From Collinsella sp. (GTDB taxonomy: Bacteria; Actinomycetota; Coriobacteriia; Coriobacteriales; Coriobacteriaceae), in NCBI GenBank assembly GCA_031292915.1, contig JAUMSH010000065.1:1-20247 (forward strand): a DNA stretch of 20,247 nucleotides, in the 5' to 3' direction. The notes beneath the pieces are model-generated. The model was not told the origin of the DNA. It did not search any database and saw only the letters and a list, made by a program, of their open reading frames with translations. Both the position numbers and the translations under genes were made by a program. Below, piece after piece: positions 14,116-20,247 of the stretch (the first letter of the stretch is position 1; every line of letters begins with the position of its first letter).

Positions 14116-16587
14116 ATGCGGCATGTGCATATTCATGTGACGGGCATTGTGCAGGGCGTTGGTATGCGACCGTTTGTGTATCGCGAGGCCATGGCGCATG
14201 GCATTTGCGGATGGGTGCTCAATGCGGGCGACGGCGTGCATATCGAGGCGCACGCTCCGGCCGATGCGCTCGATGCTTTTGTTGCCGCGCTTTCTGAGCA
14301 TGCGCCCGCGGCGGCTCGCGTAGAGTATGTCGAGGTTGTGGACCTGGCAGCCAACGGTTGGGATGCCGCCGATGAACAGGGCTTTCGCATCGTAGCATCG
14401 CAGGACCAGACCGCACACACGACGCTCGTCTCGCCCGACATCGCTACCTGTGACGATTGCCTGCGCGAATTGTTCGATCCCGCCGACCGACGCTATCACT
14501 ACCCCTTTATCAACTGCACTAACTGCGGCCCACGCTTTACCATCATCCGGTCGCTGCCTTATGACCGAGCGGCTACCTCGATGGATTGTTTTCCCATGTG
14601 TCCCAGGTGTGCCGCGGAGTATGCCGACCCACTCGACCGGCGTTTTCACGCGCAACCCGATGCCTGCTTTGATTGCGGGCCGCATATTACGTGGCGCGAG
14701 GCTGTAAACGGCGATGCGTGCGGGAATTCGTCCGCGACACCGGCCGTCGGCACCACACGCGAGGCCAGCGACGCTATCATCGAGCGCTGCGTTGAGCTGC
14801 TGGCCAGTGGTGACATCGTCGCCATCAAGGGCCTGGGCGGATTCCATCTAGCCTGTGACGCTGCCAACGAGCAAGCGGTGGCCGAGTTGCGCCGTCGCAA
14901 ACGCCGCAGCAACAAACCACTTGCCGTCATGGTGCGCAGTCTTGCTGATACCGAGCGCCTGTGTCATATCGACGATGCTGAACGCGATCTGCTCGCTGGC
15001 AGTATCCGCCCCATCGTGCTGCTGCGCCGGCGCACTGTTGGCGAGGGCAACGGCGGCTCCCCCGACATCCTCGCCCTCGCGCCATCTGTCGCACACGACT
15101 TGCCCGAGCTCGGCGTCATGCTCCCCTATACGCCGCTTCAGCATCTGTTGCTCGCCGCGGCAGAAGCCTGCGGTATGCACGCGCTCGTCATGACCAGCGG
15201 AAACCTGAGCGAAGAACCCATCGAGACCGACGACGACCTTGCCTGGGAACACCTCGTTGCTGCCGGCATCGCCGACGCGTTGCTCGGTAACGACCGCGCG
15301 ATCCTCTCACGCTATGACGATTCCGTGGTGCGCGTGGTTGACGGCACCGTTATGCCCGTGCGCCGCGCTCGCGGATATGCACCCCAGCCGCTACCGTTGC
15401 CGGCGCTCGACCGCGCTCCGTCCTGCGTGCTTGCCTGCGGGCCACAACAAAAGGCCACGATTGCGCTCACGCGTGAAGGGACGAACGGCAAGGCAACCTG
15501 TTTTGCGTCGCAACATATCGGCGATGTTGAAAACGGCGGGACCTTCGATGCCTGGAACGCCGCGCGCACGCGCTTGGAAGATCTCTTTGATTTGGCGCCC
15601 GCCGCCTTGGCCTGCGATGTACACCCCAGCTATCTATCGGGCCAGTGGGCGCGCGAGCAGGCGCGAAAATGCAATCTGCCGCTCGTCGAGGTGCAGCACC
15701 ATCATGCGCATATCGCGAGCGTAATGGCCGAGGCCATCGCCGCGGGCCAGCTTACAACCGACGCGCGCGTCCTTGGCATCGCCTTTGACGGCACCGGCGC
15801 CGGCACCGATGGGACCATTTGGGGCGGCGAGTTTCTTGTTGCCAGCCTTGGCGGCTTTGAGCGCGCCGCGCATTTGCGCACCTGGGCGCTCCCCGGTGGG
15901 GCGGCCTCCGTGCGCGACGCCCGCCGCAACGCCTTTGCCCTGCTCAGTGAGCTCGGCCTGCTCGAGCACCCAGGCGCCGCTCGGCTTTTGGACAGCCTCG
16001 ACGAGCAAACGCGCAGCGTGACAGCCACCATGATCGAGCGCGGCATCAACAGCCCGCGTACCAGCAGCATGGGGCGTCTCTTTGATGCCGCGGCAGCAAT
16101 TCTGGGCATCTGCGACAAGGCAACCTACGAGGGCGAACCCGCCATCGAGCTTGAGGCTGCCGCCTGGCGCGCGCTCGACAACGAAATCGCCCATTTTCCC
16201 GACGACAACGCCGGCTATTTCGCATCTGGCCCATCGTGGCTGGACGGCCCCTATGTTCTGGACCAGAAAGCACTCTTTGAGGCACTTTTGGGAGGAATTG
16301 AAGCCGGAGCGCCCGCCGACAGGCTCGCACTCGACTTCCATGTCGCCGTCGCGCGCTCTTCGGCACGAATCGCACGCGAAATCTGCGCGCGCGAAGACAT
16401 CGATACCGTCGCGCTCTCGGGCGGCGTGTTCATGAACCAACTTTTGCTTCAGCTCCTCACCCGCGAGCTTAAAGACGCAGGCCTTACGGTCTTGGTTCCC
16501 CAAACCGTGCCCGTTAACGACGGCTGCATCGCCTACGGTCAGGCGGCAGTCGCACGCACTCGCCTCGCACAAGTCGCACCGCAATAG
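14116..16587 (+). CDS. hypF: HypF, carbamoyltransferase of hydrogenase maturation
   Basis: 823 residues from the ATG at 14116, with GAGGGG six bases upstream. A TTG at 14089 would start inside the terminator T-run and is rejected. It makes the cyanide-ligand precursor from carbamoyl phosphate and ATP and passes it to the HypE C-terminal cysteine. Domains in order: acylphosphatase (about 1-90, GIVQGVGMRPFVY), two-fold zinc fingers (C112/C115, C134/C137, C162/C165, C184/C187), YrdC-like (about 215-400, IVAIKGLGGFHLACDA and RRKRRSNKPLAVMV), and a Kae1-like C-terminal domain with HHHAHIASVMAE near residue 527 and ALSGGVFMN near the end. A loop after the zinc fingers (about 195-212) is longer than I expect. 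It is separated from hypC by 131 bases, so they may be separate units. Confidence 0.98.
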   Translation: MRHVHIHVTGIVQGVGMRPFVYREAMAHGICGWVLNAGDGVHIEAHAPADALDAFVAALSEHAPAAARVEYVEVVDLAANGWDAADEQGFRIVASQDQTAHTTLVSPDIATCDDCLRELFDPADRRYHYPFINCTNCGPRFTIIRSLPYDRAATSMDCFPMCPRCAAEYADPLDRRFHAQPDACFDCGPHITWREAVNGDACGNSSATPAVGTTREASDAIIERCVELLASGDIVAIKGLGGFHLACDAANEQAVAELRRRKRRSNKPLAVMVRSLADTERLCHIDDAERDLLAGSIRPIVLLRRRTVGEGNGGSPDILALAPSVAHDLPELGVMLPYTPLQHLLLAAAEACGMHALVMTSGNLSEEPIETDDDLAWEHLVAAGIADALLGNDRAILSRYDDSVVRVVDGTVMPVRRARGYAPQPLPLPALDRAPSCVLACGPQQKATIALTREGTNGKATCFASQHIGDVENGGTFDAWNAARTRLEDLFDLAPAALACDVHPSYLSGQWAREQARKCNLPLVEVQHHHAHIASVMAEAIAAGQLTTDARVLGIAFDGTGAGTDGTIWGGEFLVASLGGFERAAHLRTWALPGGAASVRDARRNAFALLSELGLLEHPGAARLLDSLDEQTRSVTATMIERGINSPRTSSMGRLFDAAAAILGICDKATYEGEPAIELEAAAWRALDNEIAHFPDDNAGYFASGPSWLDGPYVLDQKALFEALLGGIEAGAPADRLALDFHVAVARSSARIAREICAREDIDTVALSGGVFMNQLLLQLLTRELKDAGLTVLVPQTVPVNDGCIAYGQAAVARTRLAQVAPQ

Positions 16588-16624
16588 GCTGTTTGGCCAA
16601 CCCGCAAGCCGCCGTCTCACAGGT

Positions 16625-16695
16625 GTAGCGCGTTTGCCCGCAGCCCCCGCGAGCGCTACCATCAAACGATGGATTATCCAGCGCCCATCCAGCGC
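16625..16695 (+). promoter_or_regulatory. Repeat-rich gap before hypC
   Basis: Several small symmetries lie in this 131-base gap. GTAGCGC (16625-16631) and GCGCTAC (16653-16659) form an inverted repeat. CCATC-AAAC-GATGG (16659-16672) and TGGAT-T-ATCCA (16670-16680) are palindromic. ATCCAGCGC occurs twice, at 16676-16684 and 16687-16695, eleven bases apart. There is no clear terminator for hypF. TATAAA at 16702-16707 is only 12 bases from the hypC ATG and is probably part of the ribosome-binding context. Confidence 0.35.
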
Positions 16696-16718
16696 AAAGC
16701 GTATAAAAGAGGAACATT

Positions 16719-16979
16719 ATGTGCCTTGCCGTTCCCGGTAAAGTAGTCAAACGCGACGATGACCTCAAGGCCACCGTCGACATGATGGGCATCGAGCGCC
16801 CTGTTTCGCTGAGACTCGTGCCGACGGCGCAGGTTGGCGACTATATTCTCGTACACGCCGGCTTTGGCATCCAGATTGTCGACGAGCAGGAAGCACAGGA
16901 AACGCTCGAGCTTGTTAATGCCATGTCCGAGCTGGTCGAAGAAGACCAGCTGGCCACCAACCCGGCGGAGGCTTACTAG
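16719..16979 (+). CDS. hypC: HypC, hydrogenase maturation chaperone
   Basis: 86 residues, normal size. The N-terminus MCLAVPGKV has C2, which after removal of the initial Met holds the Fe(CN)2CO unit and contacts HypD and the hydrogenase large subunit. The OB-like core runs to VGDYILVHAGFGIQIVDEQEA, with H46. AGAGGA precedes the ATG by six bases. Its TAG overlaps the GTG of hypD (TAGTG), so the HypC-HypD complex partners are translated together. A paralogue such as HybG would look the same; its neighbours make HypC the simple name. Confidence 0.97.
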   Translation: MCLAVPGKVVKRDDDLKATVDMMGIERPVSLRLVPTAQVGDYILVHAGFGIQIVDEQEAQETLELVNAMSELVEEDQLATNPAEAY

Positions 16980-18091
16980 TGGCGCCCGAGCAGCCGGCTC
17001 GCTCCGGTATCGATTTCTCGGCATTCCGCGATCCCAAGCTGGCTCGCGAGCTCATCGAGCGCATTCATGAGCTTGTCGGCGACCGCACCATCAACCTTAT
17101 GGAAGTCTGCGGCACGCATACCGTGAGCATCGGGCGCTATGGCTTTCGCTCCATTATGCCGGCAGGGCTCGAGCTGCTGAGCGGCCCGGGCTGCCCCGTC
17201 TGCGTCACCGCCAACCGCGACATCGACCACGCAATCGCGCTCGCCAACATAGACGGCGCCATCATCACCACCTTTGGCGACATGATGCGCGTGCCCGGAT
17301 CATCCACCTCGCTCGCTGCGCAAAAGGCGGCGGGGCGCGATATTCGCATTGTGTACTCCCCGCTCGACGCGCTCGACATTGCCGAGCAAAACCCTGATCG
17401 CCCGGTCATTTTTATGGGCGTGGGCTTTGAGACTACGACGCCCACCATCGCCGCCGCCATCTTGGAGGCCGAGGCGCGCGGGCTTTTGAACTTCTCGGTC
17501 TATTGCGCCCACAAGACCACGCCGCCGGCGTTGCGCGCCATCGCCAACGATCCCGAGACCACCATCGACGGCTTTATCCTGCCGGGCCACGTCGCCACCA
17601 TCACGGGCTTAGCCCCCTTTGGCTTTTTGGTCGACGAGTTTAAGACTCCAGGCGTGGTAACGGGATTTGAGCCGGTCGACATCTTGCAGGGTATCTGCAT
17701 GCTGGTCCAGATGGTTGTTGAGGGGCAGCCCGCGATCGACAACGCCTACCGTCGCGGCGTCAATGCCGACGGCAATCCTGTGGCGCGCCAGCTGGTCGAG
17801 CAGGTATTTGAGCCGTGCGATACCACGTGGCGCGGGCTGGGGCTGATTGCCAACTCGGGCCTTTCCATCCGCCCCGAGTTCTCGCGCTTTGATGCCCGCG
17901 CTCGCTTTGACGCGCCCGTTGAGGCGACGGTCGAGCCGCGCGGGTGCCGCTGCGGCGACGTGCTGCGCGGGGCCATTACGCCGAGCAGCTGCCCTCTTTT
18001 CGGTCACGCTTGTACACCCGAGCACCCCGTCGGCCCGTGCATGGTGAGCTCCGAGGGCAGTTGCGCAGCATATTTCCTCTACCGCGACTAG
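16979..18091 (+). CDS. hypD: HypD, iron-sulfur scaffold for Fe(CN)2CO assembly
   Basis: 370 residues from a GTG at 16979 that overlaps the hypC stop by one base; GGAGG lies at 16967-16971. HypD carries a [4Fe-4S] cluster and with HypC forms the scaffold on which the cyano and carbonyl ligands are attached to iron. All family marks are present: LMEVCGTHT, LLSGPGCPVC, GVGFETTTPT, and HKTTPPAL. The cysteine-rich C-terminus has EPRGCRCGDVLRG, CPLFGHACTPEHPVGPCMV and SSEGSCAAY. The length matches the family. The hypE ATG follows after a 48-base gap. Confidence 0.98.
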   Translation: MAPEQPARSGIDFSAFRDPKLARELIERIHELVGDRTINLMEVCGTHTVSIGRYGFRSIMPAGLELLSGPGCPVCVTANRDIDHAIALANIDGAIITTFGDMMRVPGSSTSLAAQKAAGRDIRIVYSPLDALDIAEQNPDRPVIFMGVGFETTTPTIAAAILEAEARGLLNFSVYCAHKTTPPALRAIANDPETTIDGFILPGHVATITGLAPFGFLVDEFKTPGVVTGFEPVDILQGICMLVQMVVEGQPAIDNAYRRGVNADGNPVARQLVEQVFEPCDTTWRGLGLIANSGLSIRPEFSRFDARARFDAPVEATVEPRGCRCGDVLRGAITPSSCPLFGHACTPEHPVGPCMVSSEGSCAAYFLYRD

Positions 18092-18139
18092 CCCGGACAC
18101 ACCCGCACACCGGCACCACCCACGATTGGAGTTTTCGAT

Positions 18140-19174
18140 ATGTCCCATAGCGTTACCGATAGCACCGTCCTGCTGGGCCACGGCTCCGGCGGCCAGATGA
18201 TGAAACGCATCATCGATGAGGTCTTTTTGGATGCCTTTGGGTCGCCCGAGCTGCTCGAAGGCAACGACGCCGGCGTCGCCGCGCTGCCCGCGAGCGGGCG
18301 CATCGCCATGTCGACCGACAGCTTTGTAGTCTCGCCGCAGTTCTTCCCCGGTGGCAACATCGGCCGCCTCGCCGTGTGCGGAACCGTCAACGACGTCGCG
18401 ACCTCGGGCGCCAACGTGCGCTACCTATCGTGCGGCTTTATCCTCGAAGAGGGCTATCCCATGGATAGGCTCCGCCAGATTGTGCAGACGATGGCCGAGA
18501 CGGCACGCGAGGCGGGCGTGTCCATAATCACGGGCGACACCAAGGTGGTCGAGTGCGGCGGGGCCGACGGCGTCTACATCAATACCGCCGGCGTGGGCGA
18601 GGTGCCTGCGGGCGTGGCGCTCAGCGGCGCAAACTGCCAGCCCGGCGATGTCATCCTGGTCTCGGGTACACTGGGCGACCACGGCATCGCTATCATGAGC
18701 CAACGCGAGGGTCTGGCGTTTTCGAGCACCATCGAAAGCGACGCCGCGCCGCTCAACCACCTGATTGCCGATGTGCTTTCCGCAGCACCCGACACACGCT
18801 GCTTCCGCGACCCCACGCGCGGTGGCCTGGCCTCGACGCTCAACGAGTTTGCGCAGGCCAGCGGCGTTGCCATGGAGATCGACGAGAATGCCGTGCCCGT
18901 GCGTCCCGACGTGCAGGCCGCCTGCGAGATGTTCGGCTACGATGTGCTGCAGGTGGCAAACGAGGGCAAGATGGTTGCCGTCGTGCCGGCCGAGCAAGCC
19001 GATGCCGCGCTGAGCGCCATGCGCGCCGCCCGCTACGGCGAGAATGCCGCCATCATCGGCCGCGTGCTGCCACTTGCCGAGGGCGCCCATCCCGCCGTGC
19101 GCGTGCGCACCGGCTGGGGCTCGACCCGCATCCTCGACATGCTCGTAGGAGAGCAGCTGCCGAGAATTTGCTAA
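18140..19174 (+). CDS. hypE: HypE, carbamoyl dehydratase of hydrogenase maturation
   Basis: 344 residues. It receives the carbamoyl group from HypF on its C-terminal cysteine and dehydrates it with ATP to a thiocyanate, the source of the cyanide ligands. The essential end is PRIC, with the cysteine as the last residue. The PurM-like fold shows GHGSGGQMMKRII, MSTDSFVVSPQFFPGGNIGRLAVCGTVNDVATSGA, ITGDTKVVE, VSGTLGDHGIAI and RDPTRGGLASTLNE. GGAG stands about nine bases before the ATG. It is the last hyp gene here; hypA and hypB are not in the window. Confidence 0.98.
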   Translation: MSHSVTDSTVLLGHGSGGQMMKRIIDEVFLDAFGSPELLEGNDAGVAALPASGRIAMSTDSFVVSPQFFPGGNIGRLAVCGTVNDVATSGANVRYLSCGFILEEGYPMDRLRQIVQTMAETAREAGVSIITGDTKVVECGGADGVYINTAGVGEVPAGVALSGANCQPGDVILVSGTLGDHGIAIMSQREGLAFSSTIESDAAPLNHLIADVLSAAPDTRCFRDPTRGGLASTLNEFAQASGVAMEIDENAVPVRPDVQAACEMFGYDVLQVANEGKMVAVVPAEQADAALSAMRAARYGENAAIIGRVLPLAEGAHPAVRVRTGWGSTRILDMLVGEQLPRIC

Positions 19175-19197
19175 CGACAAAGGCTCAGGGCTATTAA
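19168..19197 (+). promoter_or_regulatory. Weak candidate promoter for the HAD phosphatase gene
   Basis: TTGCTA (19168-19173, over the hypE stop) and TATTAA (19192-19197) are 18 bases apart; each matches the sigma-70 consensus at four of six positions. It is about 83 bases before the start codon and upstream of a weak hairpin. Confidence 0.25.
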
Positions 19198-19226
19198 AGA
19201 TATTCAGATTCCAAACATGCCCGGCA

Positions 19227-19255
19227 CGCATGCCCAGTATCATGGGGTGCGTTTT
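19227..19255 (+). terminator. Weak terminator-like hairpin after hypE
   Basis: CGCATGCCC (19227-19235) pairs with GGGGTGCG (19244-19251) with a small internal loop, then TTTT. It could end the hyp transcript, but the stem is short, and read-through into the phosphatase gene is possible. Confidence 0.3.
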
Positions 19256-19279
19256 ACAACTCAAGCGGCAGGAGCACCC

Positions 19280-19948
19280 ATGGCAGCAGCTTTTTCCCAT
19301 GTGATCTTTGACCTGGACGGCACCATTCTCAACACGCTCGAGGACCTGGCGGCCGCCGGCAACCATACCTGCGAGGCGCACGGCTGGCCCACGTTTGCCG
19401 TTGACGAGTACCGCTACAAGGTGGGAAACGGCATGCTCAAGCTGGTTGAGCGCTTTATGCCCGCCGAGTACGCAGGCGACGGCCGCATGTTTGAGCAGAC
19501 GCTTGCCGAGTTTAGGGCTTACTACGGCGAGCACAAGGAAGACCACACCGCTCCCTATGCCGGCACGATCGAGATGCTCGACCGCTTGCGCGCCGCGGGC
19601 GTTCAGCTTGCCGTGCTCACTAACAAGGACCACGTCTCGGCGGCTCCGCTTATCGAAAAGTATTTTGGTTCCGAGCGCTTTGCGCTGGTGCAGGGCCGTG
19701 TCGATGCGTTTCCGCCCAAGCCCGAAGCACCCGTCACGCTGCATGTGATGGAAGAGCTAGGCGCCGACCCGGCGACCACGCTCTACGTAGGTGATTCCAA
19801 TGTCGATATCCTGACCGGCCACAACGCCGGCCTTAAGAGTGCGGGCGTCAGCTGGGGTTTCCGCGGCCGCGCAGAGCTGGAAGCCGCCGGCGCCGACTAC
19901 GTGGTGGACACCCAGGGCGAGCTCGCAGCGCTAATCCTGGGCGAGTAA
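19280..19948 (+). CDS. HAD-family phosphatase, phosphoglycolate phosphatase-like
   Basis: 222 residues from the ATG at 19280, chosen for GCAGGAG about five bases upstream; the frame stays open to an ATG at 19217. HAD motif I is FDLDGTILNT with nucleophile D11 and acid D13, motif II VLTNKD, motif III lysine in PPKPEAP, and motif IV LYVGDSNVDI. The cap between about residues 18 and 85 is helical (type C1), as in Gph and PpaX. Phosphoglycolate or pyrophosphate are the usual substrates in this group, but paralogues act on sugar phosphates, so I give no symbol. It is downstream of hypE with a 105-base gap and is probably not functionally linked to it. Confidence 0.9.
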   Translation: MAAAFSHVIFDLDGTILNTLEDLAAAGNHTCEAHGWPTFAVDEYRYKVGNGMLKLVERFMPAEYAGDGRMFEQTLAEFRAYYGEHKEDHTAPYAGTIEMLDRLRAAGVQLAVLTNKDHVSAAPLIEKYFGSERFALVQGRVDAFPPKPEAPVTLHVMEELGADPATTLYVGDSNVDILTGHNAGLKSAGVSWGFRGRAELEAAGADYVVDTQGELAALILGE

Positions 19949-19989
19949 CGAGCGACACTGCTTAACGCAGCTGCGGCAATTCTTCCGCG

Positions 19990-20099
19990 CGGAAAGCGCA
20001 TCCCGTTTTGGAGCTCCGGAATGGGATGCGCTTTCCGTTTGAGGCGCATCAGGGAAACCGCATCCCGTTTCAGAGCAATATTCCGGGTCGCACTTTCCG
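19990..20099. repeat. Two more units of the 61-nt hairpin repeat
   Basis: Units start at 19991 and 20052, again 61 bases apart and in the same orientation as those at 4967-5136. The first is the best preserved: CGGAAAGCGCATCCC (19990-20004) and GGGATGCGCTTTCCG (20023-20037) form a perfect 15-bp stem, with GGAGCTCC in the loop. The second carries CATCCCGTTTCAGAGC and TTCCGGGTCGCACTTTCCG. Both follow the phosphatase stop and may also terminate or stabilise its mRNA. Confidence 0.85.
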
Positions 20100-20145
20100 T
20101 AACCCACCCGGGACCTCGGACGTTTTTCCGGACCATGCCCCGGCG

Positions 20146-20247
20146 CTATGCCACATAGCCCCTCTCCTCGCGATACTCCCTAATGGTCTTCCATCCTAGG
20201 TCCTTCTTGAGCTTGCCGTCCCTGTACCACTCGATATATTCGCCGAG
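20146..20247 (-). mobile_element. IS3-family transposase, C-terminal end (partial)
   Basis: The minus strand is open from the window edge to a TAG at 20146-20148, giving 33 residues that include EYIEWYRDGKLKKDLGW and end in REYREERGYVA. This matches the last part of IS3/IS150-type OrfB integrase proteins, where YIxWYN..R.K..LG..P..YR is usual. The catalytic DDE residues lie outside the window. GGACCTCGGACGTTTTTCCGGACCA, at about 20111-20135, may include the element's terminal inverted repeat. I cannot tell whether the element is intact. Confidence 0.72.

Noticed and set aside
18425..19744. A 439-codon minus-strand frame across hypE and the phosphatase gene
   Set aside because: Opposite two genes with full family motifs; His/Ala/Gly-rich with no domain.

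Overview
The window is a GC-rich bacterial chromosome segment, densely coded and almost free of tRNA or phage signal. The gene set, the actinobacterial order dnaK-grpE-dnaJ-hspR, the NiaR-controlled NAD genes and the overall style fit a gut Coriobacteriia member. Collinsella or a close relative is my best guess; this is inferred from gene content and not tested against a database.

Layout, left to right. (1) 1-391: tail of an unseen plus-strand gene (weak), a terminator hairpin, a short GAACGTCCCC repeat block and the terminator of the heat-shock operon. (2) 392-4692, minus strand: dnaK-grpE-dnaJ-hspR, a chaperone operon ending with its MerR-type repressor. DnaJ lacks the zinc finger, and grpE has a second, well-placed internal start. 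(3) 4693-5359: about 670 bases without a gene, holding the dnaK promoter/leader, three tandem copies of a 61-62 nt hairpin repeat, an 18-nt palindrome and the ferredoxin promoter. (4) 5360-5545, plus strand: a 2[4Fe-4S] ferredoxin with a strong bidirectional terminator. (5) 5747-9614, minus strand: nadA-nadB-nadC-niaR, de novo quinolinate and nicotinate mononucleotide synthesis plus its own repressor. A perfect 19-bp inverted repeat sits on the promoter and is almost certainly the NiaR operator. (6) 9908-11907, plus strand: a LytTR response regulator and an AgrC-like sensor kinase overlapping by one base, with no signal-peptide gene beside them. (7) 11972-12547, minus strand: a protein that looks like a degenerate uracil-DNA-glycosylase-fold member; divergent from it, trxA (12684-13004). 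(8) 13236-19174, plus strand: a small acidic His-rich protein, NikR with a His/Cys-rich N-terminal extension, then hypF, hypC, hypD and hypE, which build and deliver the Fe(CN)2CO group of [NiFe] hydrogenase. (9) 19280-19948: a HAD phosphatase. (10) 19949-20247: two more copies of the 61-nt hairpin repeat and the C-terminal end of an IS3-type transposase cut by the window edge.

Most genes are core metabolism with firm calls. The less ordinary material is the NikR neighbourhood (small HEWSH protein plus extended NikR before the hyp genes), the degenerate glycosylase-like protein, the orphan two-component pair with direct repeats upstream, and the dispersed intergenic hairpin families.
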